Source: Microbacterium sp. SS28
GTDB lineage: Bacteria > Actinomycetota > Actinomycetes > Actinomycetales > Microbacteriaceae
NCBI RefSeq assembly: GCF_022761035.1
Contig: NZ_JAKWJP010000006.1
Coordinates: 124,001-188,000, forward strand
DNA length: 64,000 nt
Direction of reading: 5' to 3'
Shown here: positions 24,990 through 34,601 of the stretch, one piece after another
Position numbering within the stretch: position 1 is the first letter of the stretch
How the letters are laid out: the number at the start of each line of letters is the position of its first letter
Translations under genes and position numbers: made by a program
Notes under the pieces: generated by a model
The model's database searches: none
What the model was told of the DNA's origin: nothing
What the model saw: only the letters and a program-made list of their open reading frames with translations

Positions 24990-25979
24990 GTGCCGCAGAC
25001 CTTCGCCGCAGCCGACGCCGTCGAGCTCGCCGTCGTCGAACGCAGCGGATTCGTGGAGTCGCGGCATTCCGGATCCGCGATCGTCCTCGGGCCCGACGGC
25101 GTCGTCGTCCAGCAGCTCGGCGCGGTCACCGCTCCGATCCTCCCCCGCTCGAGCCTCAAGCCGCTGCAGGCCCTCGCGTGCCTCACGGCCGGTGCGCCGC
25201 TCGAGGGCGAGCGCCTCGCGCTCGCGTCCGCGAGCCACTCCGGCACCGACCGCCACGTCTCGGTCGTCCGCGACATCCTGGACTCCGCGCGCCTCGGCGA
25301 AGAGGCGCTCGCGTGCCCGCCCGCGTGGCCGACGGATCAGGCGACCCGCGACGAGATGGTGCGCGAGCACTACGAGCCCTCGCGCATCCGCATGAACTGC
25401 TCCGGCAAGCACGCCGCGATGCTGCTGACCTGCAGCGTCAACAACTGGGATCCGCGGGGCTACCTCGACCCCGGACATCCCGTGCAGGCGCACATCCGCG
25501 ACGTCATCGAACGGCTCATCGGCGAGAAGGCCGCGGTGACCGCGATCGACGGATGCGGCGCCCCCGTCTACGCGATGAGCCTCTCGGGCCTCGCCAAGGC
25601 GATCCAGCGCGTCGGCACGTCGTCGCAGACCTCGCCGTTCGCGCTGCACCGCAGCGCCGGGACGCTCGTGCGCGCCGTACGCGAGCATCCCTGGGCCATC
25701 GACGGCCCGGGCCGGCCGGACACGATCGCGATCGAGCGGCTCGGCGTCTTCGCGAAGACCGGCGCCGAGGGCGTCATGGTCATGGTCGCGCCCGACGGCA
25801 CGACCGTGGCCCTCAAGATCCTCGACGGCAGCGCCCGCGCGGCGACCGCCGTCGCCGTCCGGCTGCTCGAGCGCGCCGGCGCCCTCGCGCCCGCCGACGT
25901 CGCCGAGACGCTGGCTGCGCTTCCGCTGTCGATCCACGGCGGCGATTCGACGGTCGGGGCCATCCGCCCCGCCTTCTAG
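24990..25979 (+). CDS. Asparaginase (AnsA-independent, Rhizobium etli type family)
   Basis: A 329-residue protein of the family annotated as L-asparaginase II, unrelated in fold to E. coli AnsB, which hydrolyses asparagine to aspartate and ammonia. Family segments seen are VVERSGFVESRHSGSAIVL, SSLKPLQALACL, SASHSGTDRHV, RMNCSGKHAAML and AIDGCGAPVYAMSL. Two GTG codons (24987, 24990) are possible starts; the -10 box spacing favours 24990. The alanine dehydrogenase gene follows after 33 bases, so both may form a small amino-acid catabolic operon. Confidence 0.85.
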   Translation: MPQTFAAADAVELAVVERSGFVESRHSGSAIVLGPDGVVVQQLGAVTAPILPRSSLKPLQALACLTAGAPLEGERLALASASHSGTDRHVSVVRDILDSARLGEEALACPPAWPTDQATRDEMVREHYEPSRIRMNCSGKHAAMLLTCSVNNWDPRGYLDPGHPVQAHIRDVIERLIGEKAAVTAIDGCGAPVYAMSLSGLAKAIQRVGTSSQTSPFALHRSAGTLVRAVREHPWAIDGPGRPDTIAIERLGVFAKTGAEGVMVMVAPDGTTVALKILDGSARAATAVAVRLLERAGALAPADVAETLAALPLSIHGGDSTVGAIRPAF

Positions 25980-26012
25980 CGCGCTCCCAGAAGGAGCGGA
26001 AAGGAGAGATCG

Positions 26013-27128
26013 ATGAGGATCTGCGTCCCCACCGAGGTCAAGAACAACGAGTACCGCGTCGCGCTCACGCCCGCGGGCGTGCACGACCTCGTCGCCGCCG
26101 GGCACGAGGTGTTCGTCCAACGCGGCGCGGGCCTGGGCTCGTCCATGCCGGACGCCGAATACGAGCATGCGGGAGCGACGCTGCTCGACGATGCCGCCGA
26201 TGTCTGGGCCCGTGCCGAGCTGCTGCTCAAGGTCAAGGAGCCCATCGCGAGCGAGTACGGGCACTTCCGCGACGACCTCGTGCTCTTCACCTACCTGCAC
26301 CTCGCGGCCGACCGCCCCCTCACCGACCGGCTCGTCGCCGACGGCGTCACGGCGATCGCCTACGAGACGGTGCAGGTCGCGGGCGGCGGTCTGCCGCTCC
26401 TCGCCCCCATGAGCGAGGTCGCGGGCCGGCTCGCCCCGACCGTCGGCGCCGCGACCCTGCTGCGCTCGGCCGGCGGACTCGGACTCCTCATGTCGGGCGT
26501 CCCCGGCACGAGGCCCGCGCGCGTGACCGTCATCGGCGGCGGCGTCGCGGGAGCCAACGCGGCAGTCATCGCGGTGGGCCTCGGCGCCGACGTGACGGTG
26601 TTCGACACGAACGTCCAGCGGCTGCGGTACCTCGACGACCACTTCCAGGGACGCGTCAAGACCGCGGCATCCAATCCTCTCGATCTCGACCGCGCCGTCG
26701 TCGACAGCGACCTCGTCATCGGGTCGGTCCTGATCCCCGGCGCGAAGGCTCCCAAGCTCGTGACCAACGACATGGTGCGGCGCATGCGGCGCGGGAGCGT
26801 CCTCGTGGACATCGCGGTCGACCAGGGTGGATGCTTCGAAGACACGCGCCCGACGACGCACGCCGATCCGACGTTCCCCGTCCACGGCAGCATCTTCTAC
26901 TGCGTCGCGAACATGCCCGGCGCCGTGCCCAACACGTCGACCTCCGCGCTCACCAACGCGACGCTCCCCTACATCAGGCAGATCGCGCGGCGCGGCTGGA
27001 AGGACGCGCTGCGCGCCGACCCGGCTCTCGCCGCGGGCCTCAACACGGTCGGCAGCGGGGTCGTCAACCCCGGCGTCGCGACAGCGCACGGGCTGGAACT
27101 CGCTCCGCTCGAGACTGCTCTGGTCTGA
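26013..27128 (+). CDS. ald: Alanine dehydrogenase
   Basis: NAD-dependent enzyme that interconverts L-alanine with pyruvate and ammonia. The 371-residue protein has the N-terminal signature MRICVPTEVKNNEYRVALTP, with the substrate-binding Arg and Lys, and the Rossmann motif VIGGGVAGANAA near residue 172, followed by FDTNVQRLR. Start ATG at 26013 behind AAAGGAGAG, the strongest ribosome binding site nearby. It lies 33 bases after asparaginase and is closed by a long bidirectional terminator. Confidence 0.95.
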   Translation: MRICVPTEVKNNEYRVALTPAGVHDLVAAGHEVFVQRGAGLGSSMPDAEYEHAGATLLDDAADVWARAELLLKVKEPIASEYGHFRDDLVLFTYLHLAADRPLTDRLVADGVTAIAYETVQVAGGGLPLLAPMSEVAGRLAPTVGAATLLRSAGGLGLLMSGVPGTRPARVTVIGGGVAGANAAVIAVGLGADVTVFDTNVQRLRYLDDHFQGRVKTAASNPLDLDRAVVDSDLVIGSVLIPGAKAPKLVTNDMVRRMRRGSVLVDIAVDQGGCFEDTRPTTHADPTFPVHGSIFYCVANMPGAVPNTSTSALTNATLPYIRQIARRGWKDALRADPALAAGLNTVGSGVVNPGVATAHGLELAPLETALV

Positions 27129-27136
27129 TTCGCGAA

Positions 27137-27180
27137 AGGAGGCTCCCGGATGCCGCAGCCGCGGCGTCCGGGAGCCTCCT
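27137..27180. terminator. Bidirectional terminator between ald and the permease gene
   Basis: A 20-bp stem with one G-T wobble (arms 27137-27156 and 27161-27180) closes a four-base AGCC loop. A short T-containing tail (CTTGTC) follows. It lies between converging genes and can serve both. Confidence 0.85.
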
Positions 27181-27198
27181 CTTGTCGAGAGTCCTGCG

Positions 27199-28743
27199 TC
27201 AGGCCAGCCCGCCGTCGACCGAACGCACGAAGTCGCCCGGCTCTTCAGGCACCAGGACCTCGGTGTCTTCGTTGAGCGACTCGCCGCGGAAGAACGGCTT
27301 CGACCGCGGGAAGAAGAACCACAGGAACATCAGCAGCACGCCGACCGCGAGCGCGCCGATGCCCATGACGAACGTGCCGCCGATCCCGAGCAGCACGCTG
27401 TAGCCGTATTCGGGGTCGTACATGTCGATGGCCGACTGCACGAACGCGTACGTCAGCATGAGCCCGCCCAGCAGCGGGAAGAGGAACCGGTAGAAGAAGT
27501 TGCGGGGTGTGTCGAACAGCGAGCGGCGGAAGTACCAGACGCACGCGAAGCCCGTGATCGCGTAGTAGAACGCGATGGCGAGCCCCAGCGAGAGGATCGA
27601 GTCCTGGAGGATGTTGTCGCTGATGAGCGAGATCCCCACGTAGTACGCGATCGCCACGACACCCATCACGAGCGTCGAGAATGACGGCGTCTTGTACTGC
27701 GGGTGCACGGTCGCGAACCTCCGCGGCAGCGCCTTGTAGGCCGCCATCGCGAGCGTTCCCCGCGCCGTCGGGAGGATCGTCGTCTGCGTCGACGAGATCG
27801 CGGAGATCATGACCGCCACGACGAGCAGCCAGCCCATCGGGCCGAGCAGACCATCCTTGATGGCCAGGAAGAAGTCGTCGGCGTTCGCTTCGTTGCCGAG
27901 ACCGCTGCCCGTCTCGCCGAGGCCCGCGTACATCATCGCCGCGACCGTGACCGAGACGTAGGTGACGAGGAGGATGACCGTCGTCAGCAGGGCTGCCCGC
28001 CCGGGGATGCGCTTGGGGTCCTTCGTCTCTTCATTGAGCGCGAGGCACGTGTCCCAGCCCCAGTAGATGAAGATCGCGAGCAGGATCGCCTCGATGAAGG
28101 CGCCCCAGTCGGTGAACGCGAACGGGTTGAACCAGGCCCAGTCGAAGGGCGTCGGGTTCGGCGCCGTTCCTGCGAAGAAGTGCCACAGCGCCGCGACGAC
28201 GAAGATCGCGAGGGCGAGGTACTGGATGCCGAGCAGCACGTTCTGGATGCGCTCGCCGATCTCGACACCGCGCCACGACACCCATGTCATGGCCGCAATG
28301 AAGATGACGCCGACGAGGAGGATGCGCCAGTCGTTGTTCTCCTCGAAGCTGAAGCCGAGGAGGTCCCAGAAGTAGATGGAGGCGATCTGGGCGAGGTTGG
28401 CGAGCACGACCATGCCGGCCACTGCCACGCCCCAGCCGCCCATCCAGCCGATCCACGGTCCGAAGGCCTTGGTGCCCCACGTGAACGTCGTGCCGCAGTC
28501 GGGCACGGCGTTGTTGAGCTCTCGGTAGGCGAACGCGATGAACAGCATCGGGATGAATGCGAGGACGAAGGCGATGGGGGCCTGGCCGCCGACGGCGAGC
28601 ACGACCCAGCCGAGGGTCGCGACGAGGGAGTAGGCGGGCGCTGTGGAGGCGAGGCCGATGACGGTCGAGCCCCAGAGCCCGAGCGCCCCCGCCTTCAGAC
28701 CTTTTCCGTCGGGCCGGTCCAGGTTGATGGGGGTAGTAGACAC
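27199..28743 (-). CDS. APC superfamily amino-acid permease
   Basis: A 514-residue inner-membrane permease of the amino acid-polyamine-organocation type with about twelve hydrophobic helices. The conserved start of helix 1 is visible (GLWGSTVIGLASTAPAYSLVATLG) as is the helix 3 region. The C-terminus is cytoplasmic and acidic. GTG at 28743 lacks a Shine-Dalgarno sequence and sits seven bases after a good promoter, so the mRNA is probably leaderless. It converges on ald across a shared terminator, which fits a role in amino-acid uptake; the substrate is unknown. Confidence 0.88.
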   Translation of the reverse strand: MSTTPINLDRPDGKGLKAGALGLWGSTVIGLASTAPAYSLVATLGWVVLAVGGQAPIAFVLAFIPMLFIAFAYRELNNAVPDCGTTFTWGTKAFGPWIGWMGGWGVAVAGMVVLANLAQIASIYFWDLLGFSFEENNDWRILLVGVIFIAAMTWVSWRGVEIGERIQNVLLGIQYLALAIFVVAALWHFFAGTAPNPTPFDWAWFNPFAFTDWGAFIEAILLAIFIYWGWDTCLALNEETKDPKRIPGRAALLTTVILLVTYVSVTVAAMMYAGLGETGSGLGNEANADDFFLAIKDGLLGPMGWLLVVAVMISAISSTQTTILPTARGTLAMAAYKALPRRFATVHPQYKTPSFSTLVMGVVAIAYYVGISLISDNILQDSILSLGLAIAFYYAITGFACVWYFRRSLFDTPRNFFYRFLFPLLGGLMLTYAFVQSAIDMYDPEYGYSVLLGIGGTFVMGIGALAVGVLLMFLWFFFPRSKPFFRGESLNEDTEVLVPEEPGDFVRSVDGGLA

Positions 28744-28750
28744 AATGCGT

Positions 28751-28780
28751 AACGTAAGCGCCTCGCTCGCCCGCGGTCAA
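28751..28780 (-). promoter_or_regulatory. Promoter of the amino-acid permease gene
   Basis: On the minus strand TTGACC (28775-28780) and TACGTT (28751-28756) are 18 bases apart; seven bases later is the GTG at 28743. It has a recognisable -35 box, unlike most of the leaderless promoters in this window. It overlaps the 3' end of the FtsK-like gene. Confidence 0.65.
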
Positions 28781-31587
28781 GCGATCCGCCCCGCTTCCCC
28801 ACCGGGAAGGGTGATGCGCGCGGCCGGGAGGCCGTCCCGGCACAGCCAGGCCCGCGCGCGCCCCGGCGCGCAGTACGGCGGCAGGGTGCGATCGGCACTC
28901 AGCGCTCTGAAGTCGGCCGCGACCGACTGGTCGATGACGAGCGCGTGATCGTTGCGGATGCCGGTCAGGAGCTGCCAGCTGCGCTGCCAGTCCTCGGCGT
29001 CGCCCGCGAGCACGACCCCTCCCACAGGCTGATCAAGGGATGCCTCGGCCACCGGGACGATCCGGATGCCCTGCCGCTCCCACTCGGCGAGCGCGGCCCG
29101 CGCCGCCGCCGATCGCCGTGCGACGAAGCCCGTGAGCCCCTCGCCGGGAGTCCAGGGCGCGTCGGCGTGCGCAGGCGCGGACGCTCGCCCGTGCTCCACC
29201 GCGATCTGGAGCGCGCGCCCGTCGAGCCGTGCGCGCCCAGGAGGCTGGCCCGGTGCATGGTGCGCGGCCTCTCCCCCGGCCGCGATGTACTCGGCGCGCG
29301 TGGGCGCCCCGAGCAGCACGCGCCGCGGCAGCAGCTCGGCGATCCGCGCGGCTCCTCCCGTCAGCCGCTGCGCGGAGGCGAGGACGAGCAGCCCCGAGTC
29401 GCCCGCGCCGCGCACGACCCGCTCGAGCCGCTCGAGGAGCTCGGCGGCGTATTCGTGCGGGAAGCGCGCCGCGAGGGCATCGAGGTCGTCGATCACGACG
29501 ACCGTGCCGCGCGGTCCCGGCGATTCGGCGAGCGCCGCGACGGCATCCCAGGCGCCCTCCGGATCGGAGGGGAGGATGATCGGCGCAGCGGCCTGTGCGG
29601 CCAGCGTCCGCAGCGCGGTCGACTTGCCCATGCCCGCGGCACCGACGACGAGCACGCCCCGATCCCGCGCAGCGATGCCGATCGCGACCTGGCGCTGCCG
29701 TTCGGGCTCGTCGGCGAGTCCCAGCACCAGCTCATCGGACGGCAGGTCGCCGCGGGCGAGCTCCGCGAGCTCGATGCGGCGAGGGAGGTCGGGCAGCCAC
29801 GGCCGGCGCGGCCGGTGGTCGTCGGCGGTCGCGGCGATCGCCGCGATGTCGTCACGTGTCGAAAGCGCGATCCGCACGCGCCGCGGGGCGGGATCGCCTG
29901 AGCGCCGCACGAGGGCGAGACCCCTCCCGGCCGCTCCGCCCGGGAGCCGGGCAGCGTCATCCGTTCCCACGACGGCGCGGCTGTCGGCGGTGTCGGCGAC
30001 GCGCAGGCTCACGCGCAAGGGGCAATTCGCGAGGAGGGCGTCACGGACGACCCCGGCGACGCGCTGCGTGCCCAGCACGAGGTGCATGCCGAGCGCCCGG
30101 CCGCGCGCCGCGATGTCGGTGAAGACGGCATGCAGCTCGGGGTGATCGCCGAGGAGCGCCGCGAACTCGTCGACCACGACGACGAGCCGCGGGAGGTCGA
30201 CCCGCGGATCGAGGATGTCGCGGGCGCCGCATCGCGCGAGCTCGCCCTCGCGCCACCGCACTTCGGCGCGCAGGCTCTCGATCGCACGCCGCGCGCCCGC
30301 GCCGTCGAGGTCGGTGATGACGCCCGTCACGTGCGGCAGGCCCGCGAGGGCGTCGAACGCCGTCCCGCCCTTGAAATCCGCGAGCAGGAAGCTCACTTCG
30401 CGGGCCGACCGCGACGCGCACAGCGCGAGCACCCACGTCACGAGCAGCTCGCTCTTGCCGCTGCCCGTCATCCCCGCCACAACGGCGTGCGGCCCGTCCG
30501 CCACGAGGTCGACCACCGCGGGCGCGCCGTCGTCGAGCCCGATGACGGCGCTGAGTCCCGCGGCGTGCGACCCCGGCGGGAGCGCGGCGAACAGCACGGC
30601 CGGCTGGTCGATCGCGCCGTGTCCGGGCAGCGCCTCGGCGAGCGTCGCGAGCCGGCGCGCGATCTCTTCGGCCTGGGCGAGCGACACGCCTTCGATCGCG
30701 ACCTCTCGCACGTCACCCCCGGCATCGAGTCGCGCGCGCCCTGGCGAGTCCACCGTCAGGTGCGCGGCGCACGGCGGCGGGGTGCGCGCGGCGGGATCGG
30801 CGCGGACGATCGCCATCTCGGCATCGGCCGGCACTGCGGCGCCGGCCCCCACCACGGCGAGCGCGATGCCCGTCGTCGCGCGCCGATGCGGCAGGCGCTC
30901 CACCCACCGATCCTCGTCGCCGAGCGTCCCCAGGATCCGCAGCTCACCCGGCGGATGCACGAGGCAAGCCTGCAGGACGAGGGCTCGCACAACGGCGGCC
31001 GCGAGCGCCGGGGGTCCCGCCACGGCGATCCCGCCCGAGGCGGGGATCACAACCGGTGCGTCCGACACGATCCGCGCGCGGCGCCGGAGCGCCGTGCTGC
31101 GCTCGTCCGCGCCGCCGCCCGACACCTGCATGGCGCTGGGTACGGCGCCCGTCCCGACGACGAGTCCGAGCCCGCGCGTGGGAACGGGTCTCCAGATCTC
31201 GCCTGTGCTCGCGAGAAAGCTCGCGACATCGGGATGCTGCTCCCTCCGCCGCGCGCGCTCACGATCGTGTCGCGCATCGATCGCCGTGGCGATGCGGGCG
31301 TGCGCGGCATCCGTCTCGGCGGTCGCCCGGCGTCGCTCGCGGCGCGCCGCCCGCCTGCCGTCGAGGAAGCTCGCCCCCGCGAGGAGCGGACCGAGGAGCG
31401 CGAGCCACAGCGAGAGGGCGGAACCCGTCACGAGCCACAGCACCACGGCGCCCGCGAGCGGCACGATCATGGCGAGCACGGGGACGGGAGCGCGCGCGGC
31501 GGTCGTCGGCTCGGCGGGGAGTGCCAGCGGCTCGTCGAGGAGATCATCCGGGTCGGCGTGGAGCGGCGGCGGGGCGATGGGCGACAC
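28777..31587 (-). CDS. FtsK/SpoIIIE-type ATPase resembling EccC/EssC of type VII secretion
   Basis: A 936-residue membrane ATPase. Two helices (about 37-54 and 57-74) are followed by a charged coiled segment and a region of about 230 residues. A first FtsK-type ATPase has Walker A GMTGSGKS (372-379), the EccC-like LLADFKGGTAF (401-411) and Walker B VVVVDEFAALL (469-479). A second has GAAGMGKST (651-659) and VVVIDDLDALA. EccC has three ATPase units; the third is degenerate or absent here. GTG at 31587. It follows a PP2C phosphatase gene by 66 bases. No WXG100/ESX substrate or FHA gene is near, so its cargo is unknown. Confidence 0.82.
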   Translation of the reverse strand: MSPIAPPPLHADPDDLLDEPLALPAEPTTAARAPVPVLAMIVPLAGAVVLWLVTGSALSLWLALLGPLLAGASFLDGRRAARRERRRATAETDAAHARIATAIDARHDRERARRREQHPDVASFLASTGEIWRPVPTRGLGLVVGTGAVPSAMQVSGGGADERSTALRRRARIVSDAPVVIPASGGIAVAGPPALAAAVVRALVLQACLVHPPGELRILGTLGDEDRWVERLPHRRATTGIALAVVGAGAAVPADAEMAIVRADPAARTPPPCAAHLTVDSPGRARLDAGGDVREVAIEGVSLAQAEEIARRLATLAEALPGHGAIDQPAVLFAALPPGSHAAGLSAVIGLDDGAPAVVDLVADGPHAVVAGMTGSGKSELLVTWVLALCASRSAREVSFLLADFKGGTAFDALAGLPHVTGVITDLDGAGARRAIESLRAEVRWREGELARCGARDILDPRVDLPRLVVVVDEFAALLGDHPELHAVFTDIAARGRALGMHLVLGTQRVAGVVRDALLANCPLRVSLRVADTADSRAVVGTDDAARLPGGAAGRGLALVRRSGDPAPRRVRIALSTRDDIAAIAATADDHRPRRPWLPDLPRRIELAELARGDLPSDELVLGLADEPERQRQVAIGIAARDRGVLVVGAAGMGKSTALRTLAAQAAAPIILPSDPEGAWDAVAALAESPGPRGTVVVIDDLDALAARFPHEYAAELLERLERVVRGAGDSGLLVLASAQRLTGGAARIAELLPRRVLLGAPTRAEYIAAGGEAAHHAPGQPPGRARLDGRALQIAVEHGRASAPAHADAPWTPGEGLTGFVARRSAAARAALAEWERQGIRIVPVAEASLDQPVGGVVLAGDAEDWQRSWQLLTGIRNDHALVIDQSVAADFRALSADRTLPPYCAPGRARAWLCRDGLPAARITLPGGEAGRIA

Positions 31588-31653
31588 GGCACCAGTGAAG
31601 CCGCCGCCACCGGCGCCGGGCCGGGCCCGCACCGATCGGTGGATGGCGCCGCG

Positions 31654-32457
31654 TCAGCCTGCGGCTGTGGAGGAGTCCGTGCGCACCGCGACATCCAGGA
31701 CGATGATCGTGACGTTGTCGCGACCGCCGTTCTCGAGCGCCGCGTCGAGCATCGCCGTGACGGCCTCGGCGGGATCGGGATGCGCGTCCAGGAAGTGCTG
31801 GATGCCGTAGTCCGTGAGCTCTTTCGTGAGCCCGTCGGAGCAGATGACGAAGCGATCGCCGTCGGCGACGTCGAGGCGGACGTAGTCGGGCGTCGCACCC
31901 TCGCTCGGCCCGACGGCGCGCGTGATGACGTTGCCGTACGGGTGGTTCTCGGCCTCTTCGGGACTCAGCCGCCCTGCCGCCATGAGCTCCTGGACGACCG
32001 AGTGATCGGTCGTGACCTGAGCGAGGACGCCGTCGCGCAGGAGGTAGACCCGCGAGTCCCCGATGTTGAGTGTCACCCACTGGGGCGGCGTGTGGGAGTC
32101 GTCGAGGTAGACCCCCGTCAGCGTCGTGCCCGTGCCGTCGTCCGTCGTCTCGGGGTGCGAGGCGATGTCCTTGACGGCCCGCGCGAGGCCCTTCTCGATC
32201 GTCTTCGAGGTCACGCGACCCGCGTCCACGACACCGCGCATGCGGTCGACGGTGCTCGCGCTCGCGATCTCGCCTCCGAGGTGACCGCCCATTCCGTCGG
32301 CCACGACGAAGAGCGGGAAGGCCGTGAGCAGCGCGTCCTGATTGATCTCGCGCCGGCGACCCGTGTCGGTCACGGACGCCCACGTCAGGTCGATCGCGCC
32401 GCTCTGCGCGCGATCGCCGAACCGCACTGATCGCTGCTGGGCGGATACTCCGGACAC
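31654..32457 (-). CDS. PP2C-type serine/threonine protein phosphatase
   Basis: A 267-residue manganese/magnesium-dependent phosphatase of the PP2C family that would dephosphorylate Ser/Thr-kinase substrates. Motifs in order: VTDTGRRREINQDA, VVADGMGGHLGGEIAS, NIGDSRVYLLRDG, FVICSDGLTKEL and GGRDNVTIIVLDV, with all metal-binding aspartates present. I chose GTG at 32457 because GGGAGG lies nine bases upstream; a GTG at 32511 would add 18 residues. It is followed by the EccC-like gene on the same strand. No kinase gene is in the window. Confidence 0.9.
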   Translation of the reverse strand: MSGVSAQQRSVRFGDRAQSGAIDLTWASVTDTGRRREINQDALLTAFPLFVVADGMGGHLGGEIASASTVDRMRGVVDAGRVTSKTIEKGLARAVKDIASHPETTDDGTGTTLTGVYLDDSHTPPQWVTLNIGDSRVYLLRDGVLAQVTTDHSVVQELMAAGRLSPEEAENHPYGNVITRAVGPSEGATPDYVRLDVADGDRFVICSDGLTKELTDYGIQHFLDAHPDPAEAVTAMLDAALENGGRDNVTIIVLDVAVRTDSSTAAG

Positions 32458-32507
32458 GCCGCAATTCCTCCCGTGGCCTATGGCGGACGGACGATCCGCC
32501 GATGTGC

Positions 32508-34601
32508 TCACATACTAGTGGACGGTCCCTCGAGGGCCTCGAACTCCTCCTCGTCGGTCGCGGCTGCGAGCAGCGTCGCGGCCGTCGGCAGCTGCGGAAC
32601 GGGGGCCGGAGCGGGCGCGGCCGCTTCCTCGTCGTCGATCGCGGCCTCGAACTGTGCGTTGTAGAGACGCCAGTACGCTCCCCGTGCGCGGAGGAGCTCG
32701 TCGTGCGAGCCCTGCTCGACGATCGCGCCGCTCTCCATCACGAGGATGAGATCCGCATCCCGGATCGTCGAGAGGCGGTGCGCGATGACGAACGCCGTCC
32801 GATCGGCGCGCAGCCGCGACATCGCGCGCTGGATGAGCAGCTCCGTGCGCGTGTCGACCGACGACGTCGCCTCGTCGAGGATGAGGATGCGGGGGTCGGC
32901 GAGGAAGGCGCGCGCGATCGTCACGAGCTGGCGCTCGCCGACGCTGAGGTTCGTCGCCTCGTCGTCGAGCATCGTGTCGTAGCCGTCCGGGAGCGCGTGG
33001 ACGAAGCGATCGACGTAGGCGGCGGTCGCGGCCTCGATGATCTCCTCTTCGGTCGCGCCGGGCCGGCCGTAGGCGATGTTCTCGCGGATCGTGCCGGCGA
33101 ACAGCCACGTGTCCTGCAGCACCATGCCGGTGCGCGCGCGCAGGTCGTCCCGCGTCATGAGCCGCGTGTCGACGCCGTCGAGCGTGATGCGCCCGCCGTC
33201 GACGTCGTAGAACCGCATGATGAGGTTGACGAGCGTCGTCTTGCCGGCGCCCGTCGGGCCGACGATCGCGACAGTGCTCCCCGGCGTCGCCTCGAGCGAA
33301 AGCTCTTCGATGAGCGGCTTGTCGGCGACGTAGCGGAACGAGACGCCCTCGAAGGCGAGGTGGCTCGCCGACTCCGGGGCGGTGTCGGGCGACTCGGGGT
33401 CGACGGGCTCCTCCTCCTCGTCGAGCAGTTCGAAGACGCGCTCGGCGCTCGCGACGCCGGACTGCAGGAGGTTCGCCATCGAGCCGAGCTGACTGAGCGG
33501 CTGCGTGAACTGGCGCGAGTACTGGATGAACGCCTGCACATCGCCGATCGACATGAGCCCGGCCGCCACCTGGATGCCGCCGATGACGGCGATCGCGACG
33601 TAGACGAGATTCCCGATGAACATCATCGCGGGCATGATGATGCCGGACAGGAACTGGGCGCCGAAGCTCGCGCGGTACACCTCTTCGTTCTCGTCGCGGA
33701 ACTCCGCCTCGACCTCTCTCTGGTGGCCGAACACCTTGACGATCGAATGGCCCGAGAAGGTCTCCTCGACGCGGGCGTTGAGCTTGCCCGTCGCCGCCCA
33801 CTGCGCGACGAAGAGCTTCTGCGAGCGCTTCGCGACGAGCACCGTGATGACGATCGTGAGGGGGATCGTCACGAGGGCGATGGTCGCCAGGAGCGGCGAG
33901 ATGATGAACATCATGACGAGCACGCCGATGACCGTCAGGAGCGAGATGACGACCTGCGAGAGCGTCTGCTGCATCGTCTGGCCGATGTTGTCGACGTCGT
34001 TCGTGACGCGGCTCAGAAGCTCGCCGCGCTGCACCCGGTCGAAGTATCGCAGCGGCAGGCGCTGGATCTTGTCCTCGACGTCCATGCGCAGCCGGTTCAT
34101 CGCGCGCTGGACCACGCCGTTGAGGATGCGGGCCTGCAGCCAGCCGAAGAGGCTCGCGAAGACGTAGACCGCGAGGGTCACGAGCACGATCATCAAGAGC
34201 TTGTCGAAGTCGATGCCCGCACCCGGCACGAAATCCATCGCCGAGAGCATCTCGGCCTGCTGCTCGTTGCCCTGCGCGATGAGCCCGTCGATGACCTGCT
34301 GCCGCGTCATGCCCGGGGGCGTCTGGAGCGAGACGAAGCCCGCGAAGACGACGTTCGTCGCCTCGCCGAGCAGCTTGGGCCCGATGACCGACAGCGCAAC
34401 GCTCAGGACGGCGAGCACGAGCACGAGGATCAGCAGCGGCCGATCGCTGCGGAGCGTGCCGAGCAGTCGCCGGGCGCTCGGTCCGAAGTTCTGCGCCTTC
34501 TCCCCCGGTCCCGCCTGACCCATGGGCCCGCGCTGCATCGGGATGCGCCGCGGTGCCGCCTGCGTGGTCGCGGCGCCGGTGTTCGCCTGGGAGCCGCTCA
34601 T
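32508..34601 (-). CDS. ABC exporter half-transporter, second subunit of a heterodimer (canonical Walker B)
   Basis: A 697-residue fused permease-ATPase. Six helices cover about residues 50-390; the nucleotide-binding domain has Walker A GPTGAGKTT, a degenerate signature LSVGERQLV in place of LSGGQ, and canonical Walker B LILDEATSSVD. A 45-residue acidic/Ala tail follows. ATG at 34601 overlaps the stop of the partner gene by four bases (ATGA), so they are coupled and should form one transporter. Such exporters move drugs, lipids or peptides; the substrate is not indicated by context. Confidence 0.9.
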   Translation of the reverse strand: MSGSQANTGAATTQAAPRRIPMQRGPMGQAGPGEKAQNFGPSARRLLGTLRSDRPLLILVLVLAVLSVALSVIGPKLLGEATNVVFAGFVSLQTPPGMTRQQVIDGLIAQGNEQQAEMLSAMDFVPGAGIDFDKLLMIVLVTLAVYVFASLFGWLQARILNGVVQRAMNRLRMDVEDKIQRLPLRYFDRVQRGELLSRVTNDVDNIGQTMQQTLSQVVISLLTVIGVLVMMFIISPLLATIALVTIPLTIVITVLVAKRSQKLFVAQWAATGKLNARVEETFSGHSIVKVFGHQREVEAEFRDENEEVYRASFGAQFLSGIIMPAMMFIGNLVYVAIAVIGGIQVAAGLMSIGDVQAFIQYSRQFTQPLSQLGSMANLLQSGVASAERVFELLDEEEEPVDPESPDTAPESASHLAFEGVSFRYVADKPLIEELSLEATPGSTVAIVGPTGAGKTTLVNLIMRFYDVDGGRITLDGVDTRLMTRDDLRARTGMVLQDTWLFAGTIRENIAYGRPGATEEEIIEAATAAYVDRFVHALPDGYDTMLDDEATNLSVGERQLVTIARAFLADPRILILDEATSSVDTRTELLIQRAMSRLRADRTAFVIAHRLSTIRDADLILVMESGAIVEQGSHDELLRARGAYWRLYNAQFEAAIDDEEAAAPAPAPVPQLPTAATLLAAATDEEEFEALEGPSTSM

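Noticed and set aside
24459..27089. An 876-codon open frame on the minus strand extending the OsmC frame
   Set aside because: Only the last 158 codons match OsmC; the rest is antisense to asparaginase and alanine dehydrogenase.
28777..31587. Chromosome-partition FtsK
   Set aside because: It lacks the four-helix N-terminus, long linker and gamma winged-helix domain, has two tandem ATPase units, and carries the EccC-like DFKGG segment.
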